Positions 15,049-24,381 are shown, counted from the stretch's first letter. The stretch is DNA of 64,000 bases from Streptomyces sp. YIM 130001 (GCF_003574445.1 NZ_KZ984550.1:434001-498000); one strand, 5' to 3'. A program made the numbers and translations. The notes: generated by a model not told the origin, from the letters alone.

Positions 15049-17903
15049 TTGCAGGTCCTCCTGACGAAGAGTGCGTCCACCACGGCGCGGGCCGACTCGC
15101 CGTTGTCGTACGCCCCGAAGTGCGCGGCGAAGGCGCGGCGGCGCTCGGCGTGCTCGGTGTCGATGGCCTTCAAGTCCGCTAGCACGCGCAGGAGTTCACC
15201 CTCGGTCTCGATCAGCGGGCCCGGCGCCCGCTCACGCAGATCGAAGTAGCTGCCCCGCTCGGCCGCATAGGTGTCGAGGTCGGGGGCGAAGAGCACGACG
15301 GGCCGGTCGAGCAGCGCGTAGTCGAACATGATCGACGAATAGTCGGTCACCAACGCGTCCGCGAGACAGAGGAGTTCACTGACGTCGTGGTGGTCGGAGA
15401 CGTCGATGAGAGTGCCGGGTGCGCATACCGGGAGTTCGGCGCGCTCCATGTAGTGAGCACGCACGAGGAGGGTGTGGCGGTCACCGAAGGTCTCGGTGAA
15501 CTTCCTTACGTCCAGATCAAGTTGACGCTTGCGACCGTTCTTGGGCACCCCGCGGAAGGTGGGGGCGTAGAGGATGACGGTCTTGTGGTCGGGGATGCCG
15601 AGCTCGGCGGCGAGCGCGGGCCGCGGGAAGCGGCCCTCGGCCTCCTCCCGGGTGCGGGCCGCCACCAGGCGGTCGTTGCGCGGGTAGCCGAGCGGGAGCA
15701 GCCGGGACGCGGGGATCCGGTAGGCGTTGCCGAGCGTGCGGACGTCGTGCTCCGATCGGACCAGGAAGCGATCGAAGCGGTCCACGGCGCTCTGCAGCCG
15801 GTCGCGGTGCGGCGCGTTCTGCATCCGCACCCGGGTCTCGTCGAAGCCCATGCGCTTGTACGCGGTGCCGTGCCAGGTCTGCAGATAGGTGGTACCGGAC
15901 GGCTTGTGCAGGGCGTGCGGGAAGCCCTGGTTGTCGATCCAGAACTCAGCCCGGGCGAGGGCCCACAGGTACCGCCACGACCACCGCCGCACCAGCTTCG
16001 AGTCCTCCGGGAATCCGGCCTGCGAGGTCGAGTACACCCAGGTGCTGCGCACCTTGAGCCCTTGCCCGTTCAGCTCCTCGTGGATGGCGCGCGGGCTGTC
16101 GCCGTAGCACTTGCCCATGTGGCTCTCGAAGACCGCCGAGTTACGCCGCGTAGGCAGCTTGAGCAGGATCTTGTTGTAGACCCTGGTCTTCACCGAGCCG
16201 GAGTTCAGTCGGTCGCGGCGGGCCCGCAGGGCCTTGGCGAACCGCCGGATCGTGCGCGCGGGCCGGAAGTGGGTGACGTAGTGCAGGATCCGGCGGGTGG
16301 TACGGGCGGGCCGACGCTCCGCCTTCAGTTCGAGGGCGAGGTGGTGGCGTGCGGTGGTGTAGGGCTGCCATGTGTCGGCGGAGAGGCGGCCGAGGCGCGG
16401 GCGGGCGGGGAACACGGCCCGGGGGCCGGTCAGTTCGGGCTCGGCGAGGACCTCCGCGAGCAGCCTCTCCCCGTTCGCCTCGACGACGATCCGGGCGTCC
16501 CAGGTCCGCTCGCGCATCCCGCGCGCGGGCAGCCGGGCCGGGTCGACCCGGACGCTCCAGTCGAAGCCGCCTTCCCGGCGTACCGTCTCGTCGACGGGCA
16601 TCCGGAAGGTGCGAGGGCTTCCTCGCAACTTGAACTCGAGGCGTACGACCGCCTCTTGGGTGTCAGGCAGTACGTCGAGGGGCAGCAGCAACGTTCCGGC
16701 GAGGTCGAGCGCGCCGTCGACGGGCTCGCAACGGGTGAGCCGGTTCATGACCTGCACGGTGCCCAAGTTCCGGTGCTGGTGGCCGAGTTCACTGACGTCG
16801 GTGCCCGCGCGCACCTCCGGGTCGTCGAGCCCCTCGGCGCTCCAGTGGATCCTGCCGTCACGCTCGACGAGCGGCGAGACCACAGTGCCGGGCCTGGCGA
16901 GCGCGTATGCGGCGGCGTGCACGCCCTCCGCGTCACCGGCGGCCAGGAGGCGTACGCAGACCCTTTCGACGGGCGGCAGTTCGGACCACCGCTGGTCGAC
17001 ACCGTTCAGGTGCGTGGCCACCTCCTGCGCGAGCTTGTGTCGCTCGTCGCGCGACAGACGGAGAAAGGTGGCGGCCAGGGGCAGCAACAGGTCCCCGGCG
17101 AGGGCCTGTTCGCGCGCCAGGTGCAGAGCACCGAGCCCGCGGTCCGCGAGTTCGCGGCCGATGCGGGTGCCGGCGTCGACGAGTCCCGCGAAGTCCCGGC
17201 CGTGGTCGGGCGCGGCCCGGCGCGTGACGATCACGTTCGGCACGAGGGTGAGGCGCTCTGCCGTGAGGGCCGCCATGGCCCCGAACACGAGATCGGCCCG
17301 CTCGGCGTCGACCGGGTGACGGAGGCCGTGGGCGTCCAGGAAGCCGCGGCGCAGACAGTATCCGGAGGCCAGGCCACCGTCCCGGACGACCAGCTCGGGA
17401 GCGGCGGTGACAGCGGTCAACGTACGTGTGCGGGCGTGCAGTTCGGCCTGCCAGTCGGGGCCGGCCTGTTTGCGTCCGGAGCCGGTGAGGCGGGTCCACC
17501 GCCCGGCGACCAGGTCGGCGTCGGTGCGCCGTGCGACGTCCAGGAGGTTCCGGCAGGCGTGCGCCTGGAGCAGTTCACCGGCATCGAGGTACAGCAGGTG
17601 ACTGCCGTGCGCGGCGTCGAGGCCCGCGTTGCGCAGCGCCGCCGTGCCGGGGCCGTCGGCCCGCACCAGGCGTACGCGATCAGGGTGTTCGGCGGCGAGG
17701 GCGGCGATTGCCTCGTCCCGGCCCTCGGGTGCGTCCTGTTCCCCCTCGGCCGCCACCAGTACGGCCTCCACGGACCGCAGGGTCTGCCCGAGGACGGATC
17801 GGACGGTTGCCGTGACGGCGTCGGCGCTGCCCGTCGGCCCGCAGGTCACGATGCAGCTGAAGGCAGGTCCCTCGTGGGGTGGCGCGGTGTCGCGGGTGGT
17901 CAT
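15045..17903 (-). CDS. TagF-like glycerophosphotransferase fused to a degenerate GT2 domain (copy B)
   Basis: 952 residues. The C-terminal TagF domain is complete: AEFWIDNQGFP, LQTWHGTAYKRMGFDE (~675), GYPRNDRL, VILYAPTFRG, VRAHYMERAE, VTDYSSIMFDYALLDRP (~853). The N-terminal part aligns over the same GT2 frame as its paralogues (FSCIVTC..., RSVLGQTLRSVEAVLV, LRNAGLD, HLLYLD) but lacks the catalytic residues: where the others have VDD.S.D it reads VAAEGEQD (~50-57), and where they have LDSDD it reads LDAGE (~106-110). The GT2 half is therefore probably inactive and structural. The middle (~290-520) is a beta-rich linker. It overlaps the upstream copy C and the downstream GT4 by ATGA, giving the operon C-B-GT4. 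Closest in the window to copy E. Confidence 0.85.
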   Translation of the reverse strand: MTTRDTAPPHEGPAFSCIVTCGPTGSADAVTATVRSVLGQTLRSVEAVLVAAEGEQDAPEGRDEAIAALAAEHPDRVRLVRADGPGTAALRNAGLDAAHGSHLLYLDAGELLQAHACRNLLDVARRTDADLVAGRWTRLTGSGRKQAGPDWQAELHARTRTLTAVTAAPELVVRDGGLASGYCLRRGFLDAHGLRHPVDAERADLVFGAMAALTAERLTLVPNVIVTRRAAPDHGRDFAGLVDAGTRIGRELADRGLGALHLAREQALAGDLLLPLAATFLRLSRDERHKLAQEVATHLNGVDQRWSELPPVERVCVRLLAAGDAEGVHAAAYALARPGTVVSPLVERDGRIHWSAEGLDDPEVRAGTDVSELGHQHRNLGTVQVMNRLTRCEPVDGALDLAGTLLLPLDVLPDTQEAVVRLEFKLRGSPRTFRMPVDETVRREGGFDWSVRVDPARLPARGMRERTWDARIVVEANGERLLAEVLAEPELTGPRAVFPARPRLGRLSADTWQPYTTARHHLALELKAERRPARTTRRILHYVTHFRPARTIRRFAKALRARRDRLNSGSVKTRVYNKILLKLPTRRNSAVFESHMGKCYGDSPRAIHEELNGQGLKVRSTWVYSTSQAGFPEDSKLVRRWSWRYLWALARAEFWIDNQGFPHALHKPSGTTYLQTWHGTAYKRMGFDETRVRMQNAPHRDRLQSAVDRFDRFLVRSEHDVRTLGNAYRIPASRLLPLGYPRNDRLVAARTREEAEGRFPRPALAAELGIPDHKTVILYAPTFRGVPKNGRKRQLDLDVRKFTETFGDRHTLLVRAHYMERAELPVCAPGTLIDVSDHHDVSELLCLADALVTDYSSIMFDYALLDRPVVLFAPDLDTYAAERGSYFDLRERAPGPLIETEGELLRVLADLKAIDTEHAERRRAFAAHFGAYDNGESARAVVDALFVRRTCK

Positions 17904-20900
17904 GCCCGGCCACCTCCGAGGATGTAGTCGGCGACCCGGGCGGCCGCGTGCCCGTCGTCGAGATCGCAGTACGCGTCACGGAATCTGTCGTACGCGCCCG
18001 CGTGGCCGGCCGTCGCCTCCGCCGGGTCGGCGAGGGCCTCGAGCAGCTCCTCCTGGCCTGCGATCAGTGGTCCCGGAGCCTTGGACTCGAAGTCGAAGTA
18101 GAAGCCGCGCAGGGTGTCGCGGTAGTGGTCCAGGTCGTAGGTGTGGAAGAGCATCGGCCGACCGGTCTGCGCGAAGTCGAACATCAGCGAGGAGTAGTCG
18201 GTGACCAGCACATCGCTGACCTGGAGCAGTTCGGCGACGTCCGGGTAGCGGGAGACGTCACGCACGAACGCGGTGTCGGGCAGTGTGCCGCCGACCAGGT
18301 AGTGGCGGCGCACCAGAAGCACATGGTCGTCGCCCAGCGCGCGTTCGGCGGCCGCGAGGTCCAGTTGGAGGTCGAAACCGTAGCGGCCACCGTCCTTGGG
18401 CTGGTTCTCGCGCCAGGTGGGGGCGTAGAGGATGACCTGCTTGTCCTCGGCGATGCCGAGGCGCTCGCGCACGGCCGCGGCGATCTTCTGGCGGTCGGGG
18501 GCGTGCAGCATGTCGTTACGCGGATAGCCGCATTCCATGACCTCGCCCTCGTAGCCGAAGGCGCGGCGGAGCACCGAGGTGGAGACCCGGTTGGGCGAGA
18601 CGAGCACGCTCCACTGGGCTGCTCGGGCCGGCAGACCTGCGATGTAGCCGGGGTCGGCGGCGACGCCGCTGACGTCGCGGCCGATGCGCTTGAGCGGAGT
18701 GCCGTGCCAGGTCTGTACGACGGTTTGGCCTTCGGCGCGCTCGAACCAGGTCGGCAGGTTCGAGTTGGTGACCACGGTCCGGCAGGTGGCGAGCGCCTCG
18801 TACCATTCGGCGCTCCACAGGACCACGGGCCGGGCACTGAGCGGGACTTCGGCCTGCTGGTCGCGCACTACCCACAGGTGTTCCGTCTGGGCGCCTCTGC
18901 GCACCAGTTCCTCGTGCACGGCTCGGGGGGAGTCGGAGTACTGGCGGCCGTCGAAGCTGCTGTAGAGCACGGCCTCGCGGCGTGGTCCGCCGCGCAGCGT
19001 CTGGTAGCGGCGGCGCAGCTCACGCTGGTGGCGGCCGCCTCGGTCGGCGGCGGACAGGACGCTGCCCGATTCGATGAGCAGCCGGTCGTGGGAGCGGCGC
19101 TCCACGGCGAACTGCCGCCCGTTCAAGGCCCGTTGGACCGGAAGTGTCTGATAGAGCGCAGGGCTGACATGCATCGGCAGGGTCCGGACGGTGCCGTCCT
19201 CGTCCCGCTCGCGGAAGAACAGGTACCAGCGGCCTTCGGCGAGCGGCAGAGTCCCGGCGATCCCCTCGACCGCAGCGGGCCGGACGGAGGCGCTGAAACC
19301 GCCCTCGGTGAAGGAGACCGGCAGGGCGATCTCCTCGTCGTGCCCGGCGTGCCGAAGGAGGAGCGAGACCTGGGTGGATCGCGGCGCCGGGTGGCTTCCG
19401 GTGACGGTGAGCAGGCCGTCGTCGGACCACGTCACGCCGGTGGCGATGGGACGTACGGTCTGGTCGCGCAGTTCCAGGTTCCCCGAGGCGTTGGACGTCA
19501 GGTACAACTCCCGGCCGGGGCGCAGCGGGTAGCGGCCGGGCAGGACGGTGTCGCGGGCACCGAGCGCGCAGCGGCGGCTGCCGTCGGCGCGCTGCAGGTA
19601 TGCGCCCCAGGGCACGGACTCGCGCGGGGCGGAACGCTCCGACTGGTCGGCCGGGTCGGCCGGGTCGGGCTGAGCGGATTGCTCGGGCTGCTCGGCGGAC
19701 GCCTGCTCGGTGCTGTCGGCGGGCTCAGGCGCTCCGGAGTCCGCGGTGCGCTCGTCGATCTCAACAGCCGCTTCAGAAAGTTCGGTTGCCTCGGCCCCGT
19801 CGGCCGCGTCCCCGAGCGCGGCCAGCGGCACCAGCCCGGTGAACGTACGCCCCTCGATCCGCAGCGGCACCTCGACGCCCTGCTTGGTGTACCAGTTCTC
19901 GACCCGAAGAAGCAGGCCTTCGGCCGGCTCGGCGAGGGTTCCGCTGATGCGTACCGCGTCGCCCTCCGGCCGGTGCTCCGTGAGTTGTGCCGCGATGCGC
20001 TCCACCTTGAGCTGGAGCCGGCCACGGCTCAGGGAGGGCACCACGCGCACATGGTCGGCCGGGTAGTGCACGGCGAGCGGCGCGGCACCACCGGGCATAC
20101 GCAGCGGGCCGCGCTGCATACCGGCGCCGCCGTACACGGCCGTCTCCGCCTGCCAGGTGGCGCTGCGCCGCCCGGTGACGAGGCGGCGCGGATCGACGAC
20201 GGTCTCGAAGCCCGCCCACTCGTACCGGTGCAGGCCCTGCTTGGAGGCGTAGGTGGCCTCGCGCAGATAGCGCGTGCGGACGCGCAGCGGGACGATGCGG
20301 CGCCGGCCCAGCCGCAGCCAGATGAACTTCAGCCGTCCGGTGAGGCGGCCCGCCGGAAGGTTCCGGCGGTAGGCATAGCCCTTGAGACGCAGTCGGCCGT
20401 CCCGCCACTCGGCCTCGGTGATCTGCGCGCTCAACGGCACCTCGGCGCGGCTGAGGGTGACGGTGTGCGCGGGCAACGGGGCGCGCAGCACCGGAAATTC
20501 GGCCCGCCGCTTGCGCAGTCCGCGGACCCGGAAGGCGTTGGGATTGGCCTTCTCGTAGCCGAGCAGCTCGAGGAGTTCGGCCATCCGGCGCTCGCGCACC
20601 AGCTGCCACTTGACCCGCAGGTGGAGCGGGAGGCCTGCGAAGACCGTGCGATCGACTCCCCCCGCGTACGCGTTGGCGTGCTGCAGGAAGGCCTCGCGGT
20701 AGGCGGCGTCGCCGTCGGGCAGTACGTCGAGGAAGTACCACAGGTCGGCACGCAGTACGGACGACTCGTAACGCAGTGACGCCTCGGCCCAGTTGGCGTG
20801 CTCCTCGGCGTCCCCGGCCTCTTTGGCGCGCTCGGCACGCTCGGCGAGGAAGGCGCGGACCTTGCCGCAGGCGACGGTCCGTTCCTCGATGGCGCGGGGC

Positions 20901-21571
20901 GTGGTGCGCCGGTTGGTGATGGACCCGTCGCGGTCACGCCACAGGTAGACGGTGTCCTTGAGGACGTCGACACTGCCCGCCAGGAAGTGCGCCGGCACCA
21001 CCACGGGCACGTCCTCGAAGAGCACGCCGGTGGGGAAGGCGAAGCCGTGCCGGTCCCAGAAGTCCTTGCGGAAGACCTTGTTGCAGGCGATGCGGTCGGC
21101 GATCAGGGACCAGTCGCGCGTCACGTGGGTGGCCGAACGCGTGCCGCGCATGGCCTTCTTGAACATCCAGGACTGCTCCGTCCTGCCGTTCGGCCGCAGC
21201 CGGTGCACATTGCCGCTGACCAGGTCGGAGCCGGACTCCTCGAGGGAGGCGAGCATCTTCTCGTACGCGTCCTCGGGCACCAGGTCGTCGCTGTCGACGA
21301 AGGCGAGGTGGGTGCCCCGGGCCAGTTTCACACCTGCGTTGCGCGCCGCTCCGAGGCCCGCGTTCTCCTGGCGGACGAGCCGGAAGCGGGCGTCCTCGTC
21401 GGCGTACCGCCGGGCGATGTCGGGGCTCCCGTCCGTGGAACCGTCGTCGACCATGACGACCTCGAGGTCTTCGAGAGTCTGGTCCGCGAGGGAGCGCAGA
21501 CAGGCGTCGAGGTAGTCCTCGACGTTGTGGACGGGGACGACGACGGTGAGGCGGGGTGCCATGCGGTGCAC
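17900..21571 (-). CDS. Bifunctional GT2 glycosyltransferase / TagF-like glycerophosphotransferase (copy C)
   Basis: The largest fusion, 1,223 residues. The GT2 domain is intact: LTVVVPVHNVEDYLDACL, VDDGSTDGS, FVDSDDLVPED. Two beta-rich segments follow; between them lies an acidic Ser/Ala/Glu/Pro-rich low-complexity stretch (~600-640) not seen in copy D. The TagF domain has VQTWHGTPLKRIGRD (~953), CGYPRNDML, VILYAPTWREN, VRRHYLVGG, VTDYSSLMFDFAQTGRP (~1124) and the tail FRDAYCDLDDGHAAARVA. Start: GTG 21571 has GGAAGG five bases upstream; ATG 21562 is the alternative. It is the first gene of an operon with copy B and GT4 copy 1, and resembles copy D, on the opposite strand, over its whole length. 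Confidence 0.88.
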   Translation of the reverse strand: MHRMAPRLTVVVPVHNVEDYLDACLRSLADQTLEDLEVVMVDDGSTDGSPDIARRYADEDARFRLVRQENAGLGAARNAGVKLARGTHLAFVDSDDLVPEDAYEKMLASLEESGSDLVSGNVHRLRPNGRTEQSWMFKKAMRGTRSATHVTRDWSLIADRIACNKVFRKDFWDRHGFAFPTGVLFEDVPVVVPAHFLAGSVDVLKDTVYLWRDRDGSITNRRTTPRAIEERTVACGKVRAFLAERAERAKEAGDAEEHANWAEASLRYESSVLRADLWYFLDVLPDGDAAYREAFLQHANAYAGGVDRTVFAGLPLHLRVKWQLVRERRMAELLELLGYEKANPNAFRVRGLRKRRAEFPVLRAPLPAHTVTLSRAEVPLSAQITEAEWRDGRLRLKGYAYRRNLPAGRLTGRLKFIWLRLGRRRIVPLRVRTRYLREATYASKQGLHRYEWAGFETVVDPRRLVTGRRSATWQAETAVYGGAGMQRGPLRMPGGAAPLAVHYPADHVRVVPSLSRGRLQLKVERIAAQLTEHRPEGDAVRISGTLAEPAEGLLLRVENWYTKQGVEVPLRIEGRTFTGLVPLAALGDAADGAEATELSEAAVEIDERTADSGAPEPADSTEQASAEQPEQSAQPDPADPADQSERSAPRESVPWGAYLQRADGSRRCALGARDTVLPGRYPLRPGRELYLTSNASGNLELRDQTVRPIATGVTWSDDGLLTVTGSHPAPRSTQVSLLLRHAGHDEEIALPVSFTEGGFSASVRPAAVEGIAGTLPLAEGRWYLFFRERDEDGTVRTLPMHVSPALYQTLPVQRALNGRQFAVERRSHDRLLIESGSVLSAADRGGRHQRELRRRYQTLRGGPRREAVLYSSFDGRQYSDSPRAVHEELVRRGAQTEHLWVVRDQQAEVPLSARPVVLWSAEWYEALATCRTVVTNSNLPTWFERAEGQTVVQTWHGTPLKRIGRDVSGVAADPGYIAGLPARAAQWSVLVSPNRVSTSVLRRAFGYEGEVMECGYPRNDMLHAPDRQKIAAAVRERLGIAEDKQVILYAPTWRENQPKDGGRYGFDLQLDLAAAERALGDDHVLLVRRHYLVGGTLPDTAFVRDVSRYPDVAELLQVSDVLVTDYSSLMFDFAQTGRPMLFHTYDLDHYRDTLRGFYFDFESKAPGPLIAGQEELLEALADPAEATAGHAGAYDRFRDAYCDLDDGHAAARVADYILGGGRA

Positions 21572-21736
21572 TCGATCCTTCCGGACGGCAGGACATACAC
21601 TTCGGGCCCTTCAGGGCCCTTCGGGTTAACCGGCGTGGGAGCCGCCCGGTCACCTTCGAGCAGCCATTCGGGTGACCATGCGGCCGGGCCCCGCACCCCG
21701 GCGGCGTCAGTGGCCGTGGGACACGGGGCCCGCCGG

Positions 21737-21758
21737 GCGGCCGGGGCGAGCCGGCCGC
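21737..21758 (-). terminator. Hairpin downstream of the TylF-type methyltransferase
   Basis: GCGGCCGG (21737-21744) pairs with CCGGCCGC (21751-21758), 6-base loop, 53 bases after the methyltransferase stop. A second small hairpin, GGGCCC-TTCA-GGGCCC (21604-21619), lies closer to copy C. Both are in the 239-base gap that must also carry the promoter of copy C. Confidence 0.45.
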
Positions 21759-21810
21759 GGCACCTGCCGGCGGCCAACTGCCGTGACTGCGGCCCTGGTC
21801 GGGGTGGACT

Positions 21811-22695
21811 TCAGGGCTTGACCGCGATGCGGCCCTCGTCCATGCGGAGCAGGAGCAGGCGCTCGCCGGTCTTCTCCAGGAACTCGTCGACGGCCTGGCG
21901 CGAGCCCTGCCAGTAGCCGTAGTCGTCGATCAACAGGACGCCGCCGGGGACCAACCGCTCGTAGAGGTGGTCGAGTTCGTGCTTGGTGGAGGCGTACCAG
22001 TCCGTGTCGAGCCGCAGTACGGAGATCTGCTCGGGGGCCGCGTGCGGGATGGTGTCCTCGACCTTGCCCTGGACGTAGTGCATCCGCTCGGCGGGGTAAG
22101 GAACCGCTCCGAAGCCGGACTTGACGTCGTCGAGGGAGGCGACCGCCCAGATCGGGCGGTCCTTCGCCTGGGCATCGAGCAGTTCCTGCGCCGACTTGCC
22201 GTCGCGGCGCAGGTCCTCCTCGGTGGGCGGGGTCATGCCCTCGTAGGTGTCGAAGAGATACAGGTCCCGGTCCGTCTCGCCGAGCGACAGCAGGGTCTTG
22301 GCGCAGGCCTGCATCGAGCCTCCGCGCCAGACACCGCATTCCACGATGTCACCCGGGATGTTGTGCTTGACGATGTGCCGGGTGGCGAGGATGAAGGCGT
22401 TGAGCCGCTCCGGCGAGGTCATCGTGTACGGCTTGACCGCACGGATGACGTCCTTCGCCTCGTCGTCGTAGTCGTCCGGGAAGACCGGCCCCTTGGGCTT
22501 GGGAGCCGCCTTGGGCTTGGCCTTCGGGGACTGCTCGGCCGGGGTCGCGGGTGCTGTGACGATCCGCTGGCCGGGGACCGGGACCCGCGTCAGCTGGTAT
22601 CCGGTGAGGTGCCTGAGTGCGCCGTTCACTGCGCTTCGCCATGCCATGGGGCCGGACAATACGCGCGAGTCGGCGCCGGTGTCACTTTTCGTCAA
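21811..22695 (-). CDS. TylF/MycF-type SAM-dependent O-methyltransferase
   Basis: A 294-residue member of the macrocin O-methyltransferase (TylF) family, which methylates sugar hydroxyls using a metal ion. Visible are motif I DIVECGVWRGGSMQACAKTL, then LYLFDTYEGMTPPT (SAM-ribose acidic residue), the SVLRLDTDWYASTKHELDHL region with the metal-site aspartates, and GGVLLIDDYGYWQGSRQAVD. A Lys/Pro-rich linker (KAKPKAAPKPKG) follows a short N-terminal segment. Start TTG 22695 gives MTKSDTG; ATG 22647 (MAWRSAVNG) is equally possible and neither has a strong ribosome-binding site. Seven bases separate it from the upstream methyltransferase gene, so the two are co-transcribed. A glycan O-methylation role in the surrounding cluster is inferred. 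Confidence 0.85.
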   Translation of the reverse strand: MTKSDTGADSRVLSGPMAWRSAVNGALRHLTGYQLTRVPVPGQRIVTAPATPAEQSPKAKPKAAPKPKGPVFPDDYDDEAKDVIRAVKPYTMTSPERLNAFILATRHIVKHNIPGDIVECGVWRGGSMQACAKTLLSLGETDRDLYLFDTYEGMTPPTEEDLRRDGKSAQELLDAQAKDRPIWAVASLDDVKSGFGAVPYPAERMHYVQGKVEDTIPHAAPEQISVLRLDTDWYASTKHELDHLYERLVPGGVLLIDDYGYWQGSRQAVDEFLEKTGERLLLLRMDEGRIAVKP

Positions 22696-22702
22696 CGACT
22701 CG

Positions 22703-23443
22703 TCACCGTGCGTTGATCATTGGGGAGTTCCCCGGTTCGGCTTGCGTGCGCGGGGGCGCGTCCGCAGGGCGTCCGCAGTCGGCTCGCGCCGCCAGCGGTT
22801 CCGGCAGCGGTACGGACTCCACGCCGCCGACCCGGTTGGCCCACCAGCGAGTTGTGGCCCTGACGAAGGCCATGGTCAGACGCGGATAGCCGGACGGCTT
22901 GCGGAAGACTCCGACGGAGTCGCCCCAGTAGGCGTGCTTGGCGTCCACGCGCGCGTAGTCGTGGCGGATGCCCTTCATGGGCGGGAAGTCGGTGTAGGCC
23001 TCGCGCAGTTCGAGCTTCGTGTACGCGGCCAGGGCGCGGAAGCCGTCCGGGTAGTAGCGCCAGCAGTCCTGGGCGTCGTGCACGTGCCCGCGCGAGGGCG
23101 CGGTGACGAAGGCGATGCCACCGGGCTTCAGGACCCGGGCGATCTCCAGCATGGACGCCCAGAAGAACGGGATGTGCTCGAAGGCCTGCCCGGAGAGCAG
23201 GAAGTCGGCGGAGTTGGACTTCACCGGGATCCGGTACGGCTTGGGCATCACCCGGTCGACGTTGGGGCCCTCCCAGACGTCGACCCCGCAGTAGTCGATG
23301 TCGCGGCCCTTGAGGAGCTCCTGGTGGGTGAGCTTCTGGCCGTCCGAGATGCGGGACCCGAGGTCCACGACGCGGTGCCGGGTACCGGCCGGCATGTACT
23401 GCTCGATGCAGAGTTCCATCTGCTCGTACGCGGACCTGTGCAC
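22703..23443 (-). CDS. Class I SAM-dependent methyltransferase (Methyltransf_11 type)
   Basis: A 246-residue methyltransferase with motif I HRVVDLGSRIS, acidic post-I YCGVDVWEGPNVD, and SADFLLSGQAFEHIPFFWAS leading to RVLKPGGIAFVTAPSRGH, the usual class I strand order. The long C-terminal region (KLELREAYTDFPPMKGIRHD) resembles glycan-modifying methyltransferases found beside glycosyltransferases. GTG start at 23443, with AGGAG nine to ten bases upstream. It is expressed leftward with the TylF-type gene; 124 bases separate it from the truncated GT2 gene, which is in the same direction. Substrate unknown. Confidence 0.82.
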   Translation of the reverse strand: MHRSAYEQMELCIEQYMPAGTRHRVVDLGSRISDGQKLTHQELLKGRDIDYCGVDVWEGPNVDRVMPKPYRIPVKSNSADFLLSGQAFEHIPFFWASMLEIARVLKPGGIAFVTAPSRGHVHDAQDCWRYYPDGFRALAAYTKLELREAYTDFPPMKGIRHDYARVDAKHAYWGDSVGVFRKPSGYPRLTMAFVRATTRWWANRVGGVESVPLPEPLAARADCGRPADAPPRTQAEPGNSPMINAR

Positions 23444-23567
23444 AGCGGTTCACTCCTCGACGCGGGCTTGGCTGAACAGTCGAGGACAACAACGCGAGGA
23501 CGGCCGCCCGAGTCACGAACGGACGGTCCGGCCCGGCGTGTTGCCCGTGTACGCGCCCGCCGGCCCG

Positions 23568-24344
23568 TCAGCCGGCGGCGCCGTCCAGGAACAGTTTGTG
23601 CACCACTCGCTCGGCTGCGTGGCCGTCGTCGTACGGGCAGAAGCGGTCACGGAAGGACTTCCTGAGCAGGGTGGTGGCGTGGGTGTCCCAGGCCTCCGCC
23701 TGGAAGAGGAAACGCAGCTCCTCCTCGCCGGCGGCTACGGCTCCCGGAGTCTGTCCGGGGCGGCCGGACAGCAGGTCGCAGTACAGCACGTCCTCGTACG
23801 GCTCGTGGGTCTCGGTGAAGGACAGGCCCTCGTACTGCCAGAACGCGCGCCTGACGAGGCGGTTCCAGGCCGCGTTGGTGACGGCGTGCGGATCGCCGGC
23901 GAGATCGTCGCCGCCGGGGAGCACGGTGTCCCACCAGTCGACGCGGTCGTGGGCGAAGAGCAGGACGTCCACGGGGGCGGGCCCCGGGCCACTCTCGTCG
24001 GGGGCCGGCCGGTCACCGGCCTTCAGGGCCGTATCGAGGGCTTCCAGTGCGCCCGGCAGCAGCAGGTCGTCCCCGTCGAGGAAGAGCAGATAGTCACCGG
24101 TGGCCGCGCGGGCGCCCGCGTTTCGGGCTCCTCCGGCGCCCGCTCGCGCGTCGAGCCGGACGACTTGCACGCGCGCGTCCTCGGCCGCAGACTCCGCGGC
24201 GATCGCACCGCCGGCATCGGGCGAGCAGTCGTCGACGACGATCAGTTCCAGGTCACGATGGCTCTGCGCCCGCACGGACTCCAGACATTCCCGCAGGTAG
24301 CCCTGGACGCGGTGGGCGGTCACGACAACGGAGAAACGGGGCAT
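23568..24344 (-). CDS. GT2 glycosyltransferase with vestigial TagF tail (internally deleted copy F)
   Basis: 258 residues. The N-terminal ~190 residues are an intact GT2 domain: MPRFSVVVTAHRVQGYLREC, VDDCSPDAGG, GGARNAG, FLDGDDLLLPG, and the acceptor-side PYEDVLY. Directly after LLSGRPGQTPG the protein changes to AGEEELRFLFQAEAWDTHAT and ends FRDRFCPYDDGHAAERVV, which is the extreme C-terminus of the TagF domain as seen in copies A, C and D. The whole catalytic TagF core (QTWHGT to VTDYSS, roughly 400 residues or more) is missing. This looks like an in-frame deletion derivative of a copy-A-like gene. ATG 24344 chosen because it gives the same start as copy A; GTG 24350 is possible. It may still act as a plain glycosyltransferase. 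Confidence 0.82.
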   Translation of the reverse strand: MPRFSVVVTAHRVQGYLRECLESVRAQSHRDLELIVVDDCSPDAGGAIAAESAAEDARVQVVRLDARAGAGGARNAGARAATGDYLLFLDGDDLLLPGALEALDTALKAGDRPAPDESGPGPAPVDVLLFAHDRVDWWDTVLPGGDDLAGDPHAVTNAAWNRLVRRAFWQYEGLSFTETHEPYEDVLYCDLLSGRPGQTPGAVAAGEEELRFLFQAEAWDTHATTLLRKSFRDRFCPYDDGHAAERVVHKLFLDGAAG

Positions 24345-24381
24345 GCGCACCGAACGTAGTGAGACGGACACCGCCTGTCGA

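Noticed and set aside
15387..20779. Plus-strand open frames of ~850-970 codons over TagF copies B and C
   Set aside because: Antisense shadows of well-supported minus-strand genes; composition Gly/Val/Arg-rich and no motifs.
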